64,000 nt of DNA from Bacillus aerolatus (GTDB taxonomy: Bacteria > Bacillota > Bacilli > Bacillales > Domibacillaceae). How positions within the stretch are numbered: position 1 is the stretch's first letter; every line of letters starts with the position of its first letter. Where the stretch lies: contig NZ_WEIO01000001.1 in assembly GCF_009183655.1 (NCBI RefSeq), positions 558,001 through 622,000 of the forward strand. Reading direction: 5' to 3'. A model generated the notes under the pieces. The model was not told the DNA's origin, did no database searches, and saw nothing but the letters and a program-made list of their open reading frames with translations. Positions 37,502 through 45,664 of the stretch are shown in pieces. The position numbers and the translations under genes are program-made.

Positions 37502-37774
37502 ATGCAAAAGTACAGACGGAGAAACACTACCGCCTTCACAGTACTGGCCTATTTCACATTTTTTGCCGGCGTATTTTTATTTAGTATTGGTCTTTATAAT
37601 GCTGATAGTTTGCAGCTCAATGAAAAAGGATATTACATTGCCGTCATGATTTTGGTGGCAGTCGGGGCGATCTTAACGCAAAAAGTGACGAGAGATAACG
37701 CGGAAGACAATGAAATCATTGCTGAACAGGAAAGGCAAGAAAGACAACAGAGCATGTCTAAAAAAGTGGATTAA
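37502..37774 (+). CDS. YiaA/YiaB-family two-helix membrane protein
   Basis: 90 residues: basic head, two membrane helices (about 11-32 and 42-60) and a charged Glu/Gln-rich tail. The segment SIGLYNADSLQLNEKGYYIAV is the YiaAB domain core (GLWNA-x-MQLNEKGYY in E. coli, which has it twice). Function unknown in the family. ATG 37502 with AGGGGG upstream; single-gene unit between two terminators. Confidence 0.8.
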   Translation: MQKYRRRNTTAFTVLAYFTFFAGVFLFSIGLYNADSLQLNEKGYYIAVMILVAVGAILTQKVTRDNAEDNEIIAEQERQERQQSMSKKVD

Positions 37775-37787
37775 TGATAAGTTGACA

Positions 37788-37826
37788 GAAAAAGTGCCCC
37801 AACAGCAGTTTGTTGGGGCACTTTAC
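37788..37826. terminator. Bidirectional terminator
   Basis: AAAGTGCCCCAAC (37791-37803) is perfectly complementary to GTTGGGGCACTTT (37812-37824), between converging genes. Confidence 0.9.
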
Positions 37827-37829
37827 TTG

Positions 37830-38285
37830 TTACAATATCTTCAATTGCGCTTGAATGACTCCTAAGTGCAGCCCTTCGTGAAAGAGAGAAAAATTAATTA
37901 CGTCATTGATCGTATTTAGTGACAGCGGGCCGATTTTAATTTCATTCGCTGGCTGATCGGATAGACGGTCTTTGAAATGCTGTTGAACTCTTGTTTTTTG
38001 ATCAGTAAGCAGCTGAATAATTTGTTCTTTCGAAGGCGCATTATCTGGCCATTCGGAAGGCTTCGTTCCCATGCCGAAAAACGGGGCATACTCTTCTACA
38101 TTTGTTTGAAATTCTGAATCAGCTGCTTTCAAGAATGACTCCAACGATACGTAAATATGTCCAGCATTCCATTTGATTGTGTTGGAAAAGCCTTCTGGCT
38201 GTTTGTCCCATTTGTTTTCATCAATTTTTTCAAGTGTGTTTACTGTTGCTGTTCGTACGAAATCTAATTGTTCCCAAGTCGCCAT
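37830..38285 (-). CDS. DinB/YfiT-family putative metalloenzyme
   Basis: 151 residues of the DinB four-helix superfamily, whose members include bacillithiol/mycothiol S-transferases and hydrolases with a three-His metal site. Candidate ligands are the His in WNAGHIYV (~42) and the pair in FHEGLHLG (~135 and 139). ATG 38285 with GGAGGGAT upstream on the minus strand. Substrate unknown. Confidence 0.8.
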   Translation of the reverse strand: MATWEQLDFVRTATVNTLEKIDENKWDKQPEGFSNTIKWNAGHIYVSLESFLKAADSEFQTNVEEYAPFFGMGTKPSEWPDNAPSKEQIIQLLTDQKTRVQQHFKDRLSDQPANEIKIGPLSLNTINDVINFSLFHEGLHLGVIQAQLKIL

Positions 38286-38361
38286 AAAAATCCCTCCTTA
38301 TTGTCATCTCTTTTATTATAAATCAAAACTTTAAAAAATCCCGTTTAGTGACTTATGCATA

Positions 38362-38392
38362 TGAAAAAGCTGCCAGTTTTGCCAGCAGCTCA
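38362..38392 (-). terminator. Terminator of csbD
   Basis: On the minus strand AGCTGC pairs with GCAGCT (38385-38390 and 38368-38373) and T5 follows. Confidence 0.65.
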
Positions 38393-38414
38393 TGTGAAAT
38401 GGAAATGGTTTTCG

Positions 38415-38600
38415 TTATCTATCATTCAGCTTATTTTTTGCCTTGCCGACCGCATCCTGGAATTTGCCTTTTAATTGATCGGCTTTTCCTTCAGCTTTCG
38501 TGCGATCATTATTTGTCATATTACCCCAAGCTTCTTTCGCCTCGCCCATCACTTTGTTACCCATGCCTTTAAGTTTGTCTGCCATCCCGCTGTCTTTCAT
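38415..38600 (-). CDS. csbD: CsbD-family general stress protein
   Basis: 61 residues, Lys/Gly/Asp-rich and predicted helical: MADKLKGMGNKVMGEAKEAWG, then AEGKADQLKGKFQDAVGKAKN. CsbD in B. subtilis is a sigma-B regulon member of unknown function. ATG 38600 with TTGGAGG upstream. A near-perfect sigma-B promoter lies about 45-69 bases upstream, in agreement. Confidence 0.92.
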   Translation of the reverse strand: MKDSGMADKLKGMGNKVMGEAKEAWGNMTNNDRTKAEGKADQLKGKFQDAVGKAKNKLNDR

Positions 38601-38644
38601 AATAAAACCTCCAAGTAAAAGATTTAAAAGGTTGATAGTTTTTT

Positions 38645-38669
38645 ATTCCCTTCATGGAAGAGCTTAAAC
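38645..38669 (-). promoter_or_regulatory. Sigma-B promoter of csbD
   Basis: On the minus strand GTTTAA (38664-38669), 13 nt, GGGAAT (38645-38650). Consensus is GTTTAA-N12-15-GGGTAT (GGGWAW). Confidence 0.8.
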
Positions 38670-38811
38670 ATAAGCATATATTGATTGTAGGGAAAAGAGG
38701 CTCTGGTAAATACAATAAATACCACTCGTTTTGTTCTCTTTTCATTGATATGACCCATCCATTATAGGAAAATAAATACATAGAAAGCTTTGTTGAAATA
38801 GCTCTCTAATG

Positions 38812-38842
38812 GATGAATGAATGAATGAATGAATGAATGATG
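38812..38842. repeat. Tetranucleotide repeat (AATG)n
   Basis: About seven units of GATG/AATG in a row, in an otherwise gene-free stretch (38671-38943) that I could not assign further. Confidence 0.9.
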
Positions 38843-38943
38843 AGAAACAGAGTTTTGATAACGATTGTTCACAAAAAATTCGAAAATAAAATTATTTTCC
38901 GGGAAATTTTCTGATTGACCACATGAACAGGAGAGCTTAAGAA

Positions 38944-39132
38944 ATGGAAATCATCTTGATGAGACATGGAAAATCAAGTTATACAAATACAGCTTATATG
39001 ACATGCAAGGAGTTTGCCAAATGGGGGGATGATTATGGTGCTGCGGGAATCTTACAAGGAGCGGCTATTCCGGATGAAACGAAAAAGAAAGTGAAAGAAG
39101 AAGAATGTCTCTCCTTGCTGTATGTCCGCTGA
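38944..39132 (+). pseudogene. Truncated histidine-phosphatase gene
   Basis: The first ~55 residues read MEIILMRHGKSSYTN, the RHG active-site motif of the phosphoglycerate-mutase/SixA-like family, with a good ATG start. After about KKKVKEEE the sequence leaves the family and stops at 62 residues, versus 150-200 for an intact enzyme. The second catalytic His is missing, so it cannot be active. A deletion joint to other coding sequence near 39100 is likely. Confidence 0.75.
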
Positions 39133-39269
39133 TCGCATGGTTTCCTCTTTCTTTATTTGACGTTTCGATCGGGACTATTTTCTTCATCGAATGGATCAGT
39201 CTTTTTATTTTTTCATTTTTATTTCCGTTTTATTTGAAATTAAGCAATAAGGAAGAGCCGTTGTGGTAA
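39105..39269 (+). CDS. Small hydrophobic frame, perhaps the 3' end of a lost membrane gene
   Basis: 54 codons in a different frame from the phosphatase fragment: two hydrophobic stretches (about 3-20 and 24-45) and a charged end NKEEPLW. AAGAAGA precedes its ATG. It is not recognisable; it may be a small membrane protein or the tail of a deleted gene fused to the phosphatase stub. Confidence 0.3.
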   Translation: MSLLAVCPLIAWFPLSLFDVSIGTIFFIEWISLFIFSFLFPFYLKLSNKEEPLW

Positions 39270-39300
39270 GCAGTAACAATATAAAAAAGGGGAGTCTATC

Positions 39301-40356
39301 ATGATAAAGTTTAAGGTTCCATCATTAAATAAAGAAATGGGCAAGCAAGTATCAAATTATATTAATACATTAACAAAACCTGTTGGCAGTCTAGGAAAAC
39401 TCGAGTCCCTTGCGATTGAATTAGCGGAAATGACGGGTGAGCCATTTCCGGAAGTGTCACCCCCGGGCGTTATTGTATTCGCAGCTGACCATGGAATCAC
39501 GCAAGAAGGAGTTTCTGCTTTTCCGCAGGAAGTAACAGCGCAAATGGTTGCGAACATGGTAAATGGAGGGGCAGCTATTAATGTATTCAGCCGGCAGATC
39601 GGTGCAAAGTTTAAACTAGTAGATGTAGGAGTTGCTTCAGAAGTCGTTGAAGAAGGAGTCATACATAAAAAAATTAGAAAAGGCACAGCGAACTTTTTAA
39701 CGGAAGAAGCGATGACGAAGGCAGAAGCTGTTCAAGCCATTGCCATCGGCTATGAAGAAGCAAAAAGCTTGATTGACGATGGAATCAAGTGTCTGATCGT
39801 TGGAGAAGTAGGAATTGGCAACACTACATCGAGCAGCGCTGTTTTAACTTGTTTAACTGACACTGACCCAGCGGAAATGGTCGGCCGGGGAACCGGCATT
39901 TCAAAAGAGCAGCATGAAAGAAAAATAGAAACCGTTAAACGGGCAGTCAATAACAGACAGCCAAATCCACAAGATGCGATCGATATTTTATCGAAAGTAG
40001 GTGGGCTTGAAATGGCCGCGATGGCCGGAGCGATGTTAGCAGCGGCAGAAAGAAGAATACCGATTTTACTTGATGGTTTCATTTGCACCGTTTCTGCCTG
40101 TATAGCTCAGTTACTGGCTCCCGTGTCATCCGATTATATGATTGTTTCCCATCATTCAGCCGAACCGGGGCATACGGCGGCCATTAATCATTTAGAAAAA
40201 TCGCCTATTCTGCAGTTAGGCATGCGCCTTGGAGAAGGAAGCGGAGCGGCTGTCGCTTTCCCGATACTCGAATCAGCGGTAAAAATGACAGCTGAAATGG
40301 CTACTTTTGAAAGTGCTAATGTGCCAAATAAAGAAAACGCTAAAATAAATATATAA
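39301..40356 (+). CDS. cobT: Nicotinate-nucleotide--dimethylbenzimidazole phosphoribosyltransferase
   Basis: Activates the lower ligand of cobalamin as alpha-ribazole phosphate. 351 residues, usual length: N-terminal LTKPVGSLGKLE (about 20-31), AADHGI, VGEVGIGNTTSSSAV, and the catalytic Glu region near the C-terminus in LRLGEGSGAA-type RLGEGSGAAVAFPILESA. ATG 39301 with AAAGGGGAG. Outside the cob operon and without its own B12 riboswitch. A decayed copy of its last 30 codons lies at 45470-45558. Confidence 0.95.
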   Translation: MIKFKVPSLNKEMGKQVSNYINTLTKPVGSLGKLESLAIELAEMTGEPFPEVSPPGVIVFAADHGITQEGVSAFPQEVTAQMVANMVNGGAAINVFSRQIGAKFKLVDVGVASEVVEEGVIHKKIRKGTANFLTEEAMTKAEAVQAIAIGYEEAKSLIDDGIKCLIVGEVGIGNTTSSSAVLTCLTDTDPAEMVGRGTGISKEQHERKIETVKRAVNNRQPNPQDAIDILSKVGGLEMAAMAGAMLAAAERRIPILLDGFICTVSACIAQLLAPVSSDYMIVSHHSAEPGHTAAINHLEKSPILQLGMRLGEGSGAAVAFPILESAVKMTAEMATFESANVPNKENAKINI

Positions 40357-40400
40357 AAGGTGTTAAGCTAGTTCTCCTGACCGTCGCGATACAATTTGCA

Positions 40401-40517
40401 ATGCTTATACCAATAGCTTTTATTATTCTTATCATCCTTTTTTTACGCTCTACAAAGAAACGAAATGAACGGCTGAAAAGGATTGAAGAAAAATTAGATA
40501 GCTTGCAAAAAAGATAA
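40401..40517 (+). CDS. Very small membrane protein (DUF4083-like)
   Basis: 38 codons: one membrane helix (MLIPIAFIILIILFLRS) then a basic helix ERLKRIEEKLDSLQ. The helix plus KRIEEKLD layout is like DUF4083 proteins. The frame stays open to 40362, and AAAAGGTG lies at 40357-40363, so translation may begin at a non-standard codon (for example CTG 40377) rather than at ATG 40401, which has no SD. Confidence 0.45.
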   Translation: MLIPIAFIILIILFLRSTKKRNERLKRIEEKLDSLQKR

Positions 40518-40693
40518 TTGATTTTTAAAATATTTATTGAGAAATCTTTATAAATGGCACCTGCTTCTAACAAAGCAGCTTTTGTTCGAATATTAGACTG
40601 AATTTATCCATTTCTGCTTTGTTTTGGTGATACAAAAGGAAGTCGTTTGTTAAGAAACGTTAAGATACTGGAATATATGGAGGGGGCTTTTTT

Positions 40694-41269
40694 GTGATAA
40701 AAGCACTCTATTGGCTAGCAGCTAGTATAGCCATGTTGATTTTGAGAACGGTTGTTTATTATATACTGAACTATCATCATACCGCCGAAGGAGCAATGGA
40801 GGAGTTGGAGAAAAAGACAGATGGACATATCCTCACGCTGCCTGATAATACATTAACTTTTCTTATTGAGGAGGATGGGCGTGTGTCCGTCGCTTCCAGT
40901 TATGTTTTTTATCCGTTTGGCTGGTATAAAGATTTTGAGATTCACCCAACTGCTTTAAACGTATATGATATAAATGAAGAAAGAGAAATTCCCTATGCAC
41001 ATGCACCGAAAACAGAAGGCTTAACGTTTGGTCTGATAAAAAATGAGCGGGTTGAATATCTGGTGCCTAGTGAGTTCAATATGAAGCTGCAAGACCAAAA
41101 TGCAACGAAAGTTTTTCATTTAGAGGAGGAGTTAAATGACCCCGAGCTTAAACAAGTTAAGCTGTGGTATTCATTTCTGCTAGTTGAAGGAAGTGCGATG
41201 AACGAACTCTTTTTTCTGGATAAGAATAAAGAAGTTTTGTCTGTAGAAAGAGAACTTATTCAAAAATAA
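40694..41269 (+). CDS. Membrane-anchored protein of unknown function
   Basis: 191 residues; one N-terminal membrane helix (about 4-26) and a soluble part with beta-type sequence (HILTLPDNTLTFLIEEDG, SSYVFYPFGWYKD). Not recognised. GTG 40694 with GAGGGGG upstream. Followed by a terminator. The large domain probably faces outside, inferred from the N-terminal anchor. Confidence 0.75.
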   Translation: MIKALYWLAASIAMLILRTVVYYILNYHHTAEGAMEELEKKTDGHILTLPDNTLTFLIEEDGRVSVASSYVFYPFGWYKDFEIHPTALNVYDINEEREIPYAHAPKTEGLTFGLIKNERVEYLVPSEFNMKLQDQNATKVFHLEEELNDPELKQVKLWYSFLLVEGSAMNELFFLDKNKEVLSVERELIQK

Positions 41270-41284
41270 TATTTATATAAAGTA

Positions 41285-41323
41285 AGCCCCAGCCCTTGAT
41301 AACTAAGGAATGGGGCTGTTTTT
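41285..41323 (+). terminator. Terminator
   Basis: AGCCCCA (41285-41291) and TGGGGCT (41311-41317) with a GTTTTTG tail. Confidence 0.65.
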
Positions 41324-41378
41324 GATAAGGCAGCCGGAATCTGAATGAATAAGCATCTCCAATATAGAGGGCTCTTTT

Positions 41379-41890
41379 TTATTTCCCGGTAATTTCAAAA
41401 GGAGCAGCAAGACCAGAAATAGTAGCCCGGTATTCACCAGGGGTAAGCTCATATTTCAATTCACTAACCGAGAGACTAAGTGAAGATGATTCACCCGGAC
41501 GATGGAGCCTTCCTTCTTCTGTAAACATATTGGCCTTATGGGGGAATTCATACCACGTGCTATCAATCTTCTTCTCTAGGAAAATGTGTACACCCGTAAT
41601 GAATTCAGTGTTGCTGTCATTTTAAATAAGAACGGTGAGTGTATCAGTGGATGTTGTATATGGTTCCTTTTCTGCTGTTAAGGTAATGCCGTTTTTTGAA
41701 CGTGGAAGCTCTTGCTCGTTTGCTTTTTCAGTTAGTTTGTCATATTCAATTTCATTGAAAAAGAAACAAACACAGAGGCGTTTATTTCATGCCCGCCAAA
41801 AAATACAGAGGCCATTATAAACGCACAGCAGGCGCAAAAACACTGTTCCATGAGCCGGTTTGATTCGGAAACAAGCAGGATGGTGGAATA
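41379..41890 (-). pseudogene. Broken secreted Ig-like-fold protein gene
   Basis: Minus-strand reading gives a hydrophobic signal-like start (MEQCFCACCAFIMASVFFGG), a frameshift near 41745, then YDKLTEKANEQELPRSKNGI and TLTAEKEPYTTSTDTLTVLI, an in-frame TAA, then NDSNTEF and the Ig-like end KIDSTWYEFPHKANMFTE with LTPGEYRATISG. The second half matches the bacterial Ig-like domain found in Bacillus lipoproteins (Big_14 type). One frameshift and one stop mean it is dead. Confidence 0.75.
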
Positions 41891-41968
41891 ATGGCGGGCT
41901 GCAGCTTCGCAGGTTCGTCTTTTTATCAAATCTTGCTTAATTAGAATTCGTTAGAGTTCTGTACGCAG

Positions 41969-42012
41969 GAATCCCCACGTTCAACGAACGAAGTGAGTAA
42001 CTGGGGGAATTC
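41969..42012. repeat. IS200/IS605-like end hairpin (element scar)
   Basis: GGAATCCCCAC and AACTGGGGGAATTC form an imperfect stem around a loop with GTTC-aac-GAAC. It is like the right ends of IS200/IS605 elements; no transposase is left here. Confidence 0.4.
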
Positions 42013-42364
42013 AAGGTTTGAAGTTTAATAATGCCAAGAATTTGTCTGTATCGCCTTCAAATCTATAGAAATACGGTCTGTTTTCATTGTCAAAAACCAT
42101 TAAATATGGATTTTCTTGACCGGAAAATATGATTATTACTTCATCTACAAGGGCATTAAACGATTGATATTTCATCATAATATTAGGTTCTAAAGGAATT
42201 CTTATCATAAATCCTGTATCCGGAATTGGTTTGAATTTAACGTATATGCCTGTTATCCCTTTAAGAAATTTCTTTACTTCTTGTTGTAAATCAGTATTTA
42301 ATTGAACATTCATTATAACTTTACCTTTATTTATATCAAAAATTTCTATTACCTTTTCAGTCAC
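42011..42364 (-). CDS. Hypothetical protein
   Basis: 117 residues from GTG 42364, chosen because GAGGTGG lies just upstream on the minus strand; an open frame extends farther 5' but hydrophobic and without SD. Soluble, no motif recognised; the pattern is mixed alpha/beta with FKPIPDTGFMIRIPLEP and YFYRFEGDTDKF. Its stop abuts the IS-like hairpin. Confidence 0.55.
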   Translation of the reverse strand: MTEKVIEIFDINKGKVIMNVQLNTDLQQEVKKFLKGITGIYVKFKPIPDTGFMIRIPLEPNIMMKYQSFNALVDEVIIIFSGQENPYLMVFDNENRPYFYRFEGDTDKFLALLNFKP

Positions 42365-42455
42365 TTGAACCACCTCAAAATTAATTGGTATAAAATAAAC
42401 AAATTTATTTGAAAACAACAATATTTACGAAAATAACCTAAATCTAAAATAATAT

Positions 42456-42662
42456 ATGAGATGTGGGAAAAATGTGAAACGGACATACTTCCTATGGGTT
42501 TTGCCTATTTTCTTCCTGAGAGTTACAGGAGTGAGTATCATACCCATCACTCTAATAGTTGGTCTTTCGGATGTGTACATTGGAATAAAAAATTTTGAAA
42601 AGAAGGTTCATCCGTTATTGGAAAAAAGGAAGAAAAAAAGCACTTTCTTTACCGAACAATAA
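42456..42662 (+). CDS. Small membrane protein, hypothetical
   Basis: 68 residues with one or two hydrophobic segments (about 9-44) and a strongly basic tail EKRKKKS. Start uncertain: ATG 42456 or GTG 42474. Divergent from the gene on its left. No family recognised. Confidence 0.35.
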   Translation: MRCGKNVKRTYFLWVLPIFFLRVTGVSIIPITLIVGLSDVYIGIKNFEKKVHPLLEKRKKKSTFFTEQ

Positions 42663-42819
42663 AGCTAATATAAGTTACTCCGACAGCAGAGACGTCTTTT
42701 TGCTTTTTAGAAAGAATCCCCAAAAAATGCACAGGAAGTGTAGCGTTTGGTGGAATGATCATTAACCCTTTATTTTTAATCCCTTCTTTTTTTAGGTGTG
42801 GCCATTTTATGCGGAATCA

Positions 42820-42847
42820 TCATTACTTTTTTAAAAAAAGTGATGAC
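42820..42847. terminator. Bidirectional terminator
   Basis: CATTACTTTTTT is complementary, with a G-U pair, to AAAAAAGTGATG, between converging genes. Confidence 0.6.
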
Positions 42848-42879
42848 TAGGTAGATGTGATTCCCTTGATAAGATAAAA

Positions 42880-43221
42880 TTAGTATTTTTGATAACGGAT
42901 GTAGCTATAGTTTGAAGTAGGGACCTTTTCCTTTACGTTTCCTTGTTTGTCTTTGTAGACTTCATATTCACGATAAGTTTCTATAATGTAACCATCCGCT
43001 TCCTCAATACCTACTATTTTCTCTTCCAGTTCAAAGTTTTTAAATTGGTATGTCTCTTTTTGTTCCTTTGATTCAGCTATTGCGAGCGTACTATCCTGTT
43101 CAGAAAATAATATCGAGTTTTTTTCCTCTACAAACTTGCGGGAGGAAAAATCGAAGCTTGATGCCACAATAAGAATGATGAAAAGAGCAGGCAATAGAAA
43201 AAAAATGAACTTATTATTCAT
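42880..43221 (-). CDS. Small exported or anchored hypothetical protein
   Basis: 113 residues: N-terminal hydrophobic segment (about 4-22) acting as signal or anchor, then a Glu/Lys-rich beta-type part ending VPTSNYSYIRYQKY. ATG 43221 with GAGGAGG upstream. No family recognised; no lipobox Cys. Confidence 0.65.
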   Translation of the reverse strand: MNNKFIFFLLPALFIILIVASSFDFSSRKFVEEKNSILFSEQDSTLAIAESKEQKETYQFKNFELEEKIVGIEEADGYIIETYREYEVYKDKQGNVKEKVPTSNYSYIRYQKY

Positions 43222-43352
43222 TGCAATCCTCCTCGCTTGTCCAACTTGTCCAAAATGAAGTTCTAATCATTTTATGTGAATGTTAGATTTAATATTCGTC
43301 ACTTGGGAGCCGTTCGTGGAATATGTACAACAAACAAAACACATTATAACGC

Positions 43353-43392
43353 TAAAAAAGACACGATTTTATTAAAAATTAGTGTCTTTTTA
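43353..43392. terminator. Hairpin with T-run
   Basis: AAAAGACAC and GTGTCTTTTT flank a 17-nt loop. On the plus strand no clear gene precedes it. Confidence 0.5.
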
Positions 43393-43489
43393 CTTTACCT
43401 TTTATTTATTAAAACGGATGTGATGGTAGTTGACGTTCTTGAAAATGACTCTTGTAGAGAACTTATTAGAGATAGAAAGTCTTTTTATT

Positions 43490-43607
43490 AGGCTGTTTTC
43501 GCAAACTTTGTTGCTATTTACCAAGTAGTGCGGTGTGGTTGATTTCCGCTCCAATCAACCTTTAACAGTTTTCGTTTTAAAAGCAACAATCTCTTAGAAA
43601 AGAGCCT
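43490..43607. mobile_element. 118-bp MITE-like element with target duplication
   Basis: The left end AGGCTGTTTTCGCAAA and the complement of the right end AGGCTCTTTTCTAAGA are imperfect inverted repeats that go on through TTGTTGCT. The interior has GTTGATT-tccgctcc-AATCAAC, a hairpin motif widespread in Bacillus. TTTATT flanks both sides (43484-43489 and 43608-43613), an apparent target duplication. No coding capacity. Insertion is exactly at the phoU stop codon. Confidence 0.7.
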
Positions 43608-43611
43608 TTTA

Positions 43612-44271
43612 TTAACTGTTTAGATCATACCTTCTGCCTTTCACAAGGTAATAAACGTTTTCTGCAATATTGGTACAATGGTCAGCCGCTCTTTCTAAGA
43701 AACGGCAAACAAAACAAAGCTGGGTTACTTGCGGCAGAAGCTCCGGGTTGCTTTGATTCATGGAAAGGAAGCTTCTTATCGTTTGGCCATATAAGTCATC
43801 TACCTCATCATCCATTTCAGCTACCTTCTTGGCCTTTTCTATATCTTCTTCGTTAAAGGCTTCTAAAGACAATGTCAGCATCTCCAGCAAAATGCTATGC
43901 ATCTGCTTAATGCCAGCAAGAAACTGGCCATGAGGCTCGGTGCCGATTCGAATCGTCGATTTTGCGATGTTTACAGCAAAATCCGCAATTCTCTCCACAT
44001 CTGTTGCGATCTTGATGGCTCCGATGATTTTGCGCAGATCCTTGGCAACGGGCTGCTCTTTGGCAATAAGCCAAATCGAGACATCGTTAATTTCTTCTTC
44101 CATAATATCAGCCTTTGTGTCGTCATCCATTATTTCTAATGCTAAATCAACGTTTTGCGTTTCCAAGGCTTCCAGTGATCGTGTAAGTGCGTTATCGGTG
44201 AAGTCACCTAATTCCATTAATCTACCTTGAAGCTTTTGTAATTCTTCATCAAAATTCTTACGGATGGACAT
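43612..44271 (-). CDS. phoU: PhoU phosphate-signalling protein
   Basis: Links Pst transport to phosphate sensing. 219 residues with two three-helix PhoU repeats, each with the ExxxD metal motif (LEIMDDDTKAD and VAEMDDEVDDLYG). ATG 44271 with GGGAAGGGAG upstream. Downstream of pstB as usual. The stop codon overlaps the duplicated TTTATT at the edge of the MITE-like element. Confidence 0.93.
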   Translation of the reverse strand: MSIRKNFDEELQKLQGRLMELGDFTDNALTRSLEALETQNVDLALEIMDDDTKADIMEEEINDVSIWLIAKEQPVAKDLRKIIGAIKIATDVERIADFAVNIAKSTIRIGTEPHGQFLAGIKQMHSILLEMLTLSLEAFNEEDIEKAKKVAEMDDEVDDLYGQTIRSFLSMNQSNPELLPQVTQLCFVCRFLERAADHCTNIAENVYYLVKGRRYDLNS

Positions 44272-44324
44272 GTTTTAAGCTCCCTTCCCGAAAATGAAAT
44301 CAATATACACACTGGTCCCTAAGA

Positions 44325-45152
44325 TTATCCAAACCGGCCTGTTATATAATCTTCTGTTCTCTTATCATCGGGTTTTGAAAACATTTTTGTTGTTTTCGCG
44401 AATTCTGCCACTTCCCCATTTAGGAAAAAAGCAGTCATATCCGAAATCCGGGCGGCCTGCTGCATATTATACGTTACGATAATAATACTATAACTTCTTT
44501 TCAATTCCTGCATCAGTTCTTCTATTTTTAACGTTGAAATCGGATCTAACGCAGAAGTAGGTTCATCCATCAAAATAACATCCGGTTCAATCGCCATGCA
44601 CCGGGCGATGCAAAGTCGCTGCTGCTGTCCGCCTGACAAGCCGAAAGCGTTTTGGTGAAGGCGATCTTTTACCTCGTCCCAAAGCGCGGCACTCCTCAAG
44701 CTTTTTTCGACGATTTGATCCAGGATTTTTTTATCGCGGATCCCATGGATTCTTGGCCCATACACGACATTCTCATAGATCGATTTGGGAAACGGATTAG
44801 GCTTTTGGAACACCATCCCCACTTTGGTCCGCAGCTCTTCAACCGTGTAAGATTTATCGAAGATGTTTTTCCCTCTGTATAAAATCTCACCATCAGTTCT
44901 AACAACCGGTATAAGCTCTACCATTCTGTTCAATGTCTTGATATAAGTAGATTTTCCGCAACCTGAAGGGCCTATGATTGCAGTCACTTCATTTTCAATG
45001 ATATCCAGATTGATGTTCTTCAAGGCCTGATTATCCCCGTACCATAAATTTAACTCTTTTGTTTTATAAACAATATCTTTTCCACTACTGCTTAACACAT
45101 TTACTCGTCTTTTCGTTATAGTCTGTTTATTCTCCGGCGTTTTCGTCATCAT
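44325..45152 (-). CDS. pstB: Phosphate ABC transporter ATPase PstB with altered H-loop
   Basis: 275 residues, ATP-hydrolysing subunit of the phosphate importer. Walker [10 protein letters not shown], signature LSGGQQQR, Walker [13 protein letters not shown] are intact. The switch motif reads VTYN instead of the family's VTHN: codon 44469-44471 is TAT where CAT is expected, one base away. Without the switch His most ABC ATPases lose hydrolysis. ATG 45152 or 45149 (better spacing from GGAGG). pstS and pstC are absent and pstA is a tail only, so the locus is probably decaying. Confidence 0.9.
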   Translation of the reverse strand: MMTKTPENKQTITKRRVNVLSSSGKDIVYKTKELNLWYGDNQALKNINLDIIENEVTAIIGPSGCGKSTYIKTLNRMVELIPVVRTDGEILYRGKNIFDKSYTVEELRTKVGMVFQKPNPFPKSIYENVVYGPRIHGIRDKKILDQIVEKSLRSAALWDEVKDRLHQNAFGLSGGQQQRLCIARCMAIEPDVILMDEPTSALDPISTLKIEELMQELKRSYSIIIVTYNMQQAARISDMTAFFLNGEVAEFAKTTKMFSKPDDKRTEDYITGRFG

Positions 45153-45270
45153 GAACCTCCTTTAATATTTCTTTTGAATTACAGATAGTATTCAATAAAA
45201 GCAATAGTGTCAGCAATATAATGATACCCGCTGCCGCCAGGGCATAAAACTTTTCCTGGGACCGGCTGGT
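45127..45270 (-). pseudogene. 3' tail of a Pst permease gene (pstA-like)
   Basis: Minus-strand frame SRSQEKFYALAAAGIIILLT then [17 protein letters not shown] runs from a stop at 45271 to TAA 45127, overlapping the pstB start. It resembles the last membrane helix of PstA, the gene that normally precedes pstB. The rest of pstA, pstC and pstS is deleted. Confidence 0.55.
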
Positions 45271-45469
45271 CTAATTATAAATTTGCATTTGGAGAACTGT
45301 GAAAGTTAATGGTATTCTTATTTTATTTTATAAATTGTATACTCATTATTAAGAATCAAAAAGATTTTTGTGTGAAAAGTGCGGTTTTACGAAAGACATT
45401 CACCTCGAAAAAAGCTGACATGTTGATATGCTTTTTTTTAAGTAAACATGGCAGAAGCTTTAGAAACGG

Positions 45470-45558
45470 TACTCCCAATACTCGAATCGGCGGTTAAAAT
45501 GACTATTTTTGAATATGTGAATATGTCAAATAAGGAAAATAATAAACTAAATGTATAG
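45470..45558 (+). pseudogene. Vestige of a second cobT (last ~29 codons)
   Basis: The frame VLPILESAVKMTIFEYVNMS-NKENNKLNV and stop matches the end of the intact cobT at 39301-40356 (FPILESAVKMT...NVPNKENAKINI). DNA identity is high, for example CTCGAATC-GCGG. About nine bases are deleted between ...AAAATGAC and ATTTTTGAA relative to the intact gene. No more of the gene remains upstream. Confidence 0.8.
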
Positions 45559-45664
45559 AATAACCTCGAAAATTTAATATATTTGTAATGTAATTAAAAT
45601 AGTTCAGAAATTTTCAGATGATACAATCACATTAACAAATATATGAAATGCAGGGGGAAACAGA

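Noticed and set aside
39130-39300. B12 riboswitch before cobT
   Set aside because: No B12 box or other conserved segment in the leader.
43276-43491. 71-codon plus-strand frame
   Set aside because: Contains the terminator-like hairpin at 43353-43392, has no SD and ends at the MITE-like element.
44652-44882. Frame antisense to pstB
   Set aside because: Shadow frame over a conserved ABC ATPase.
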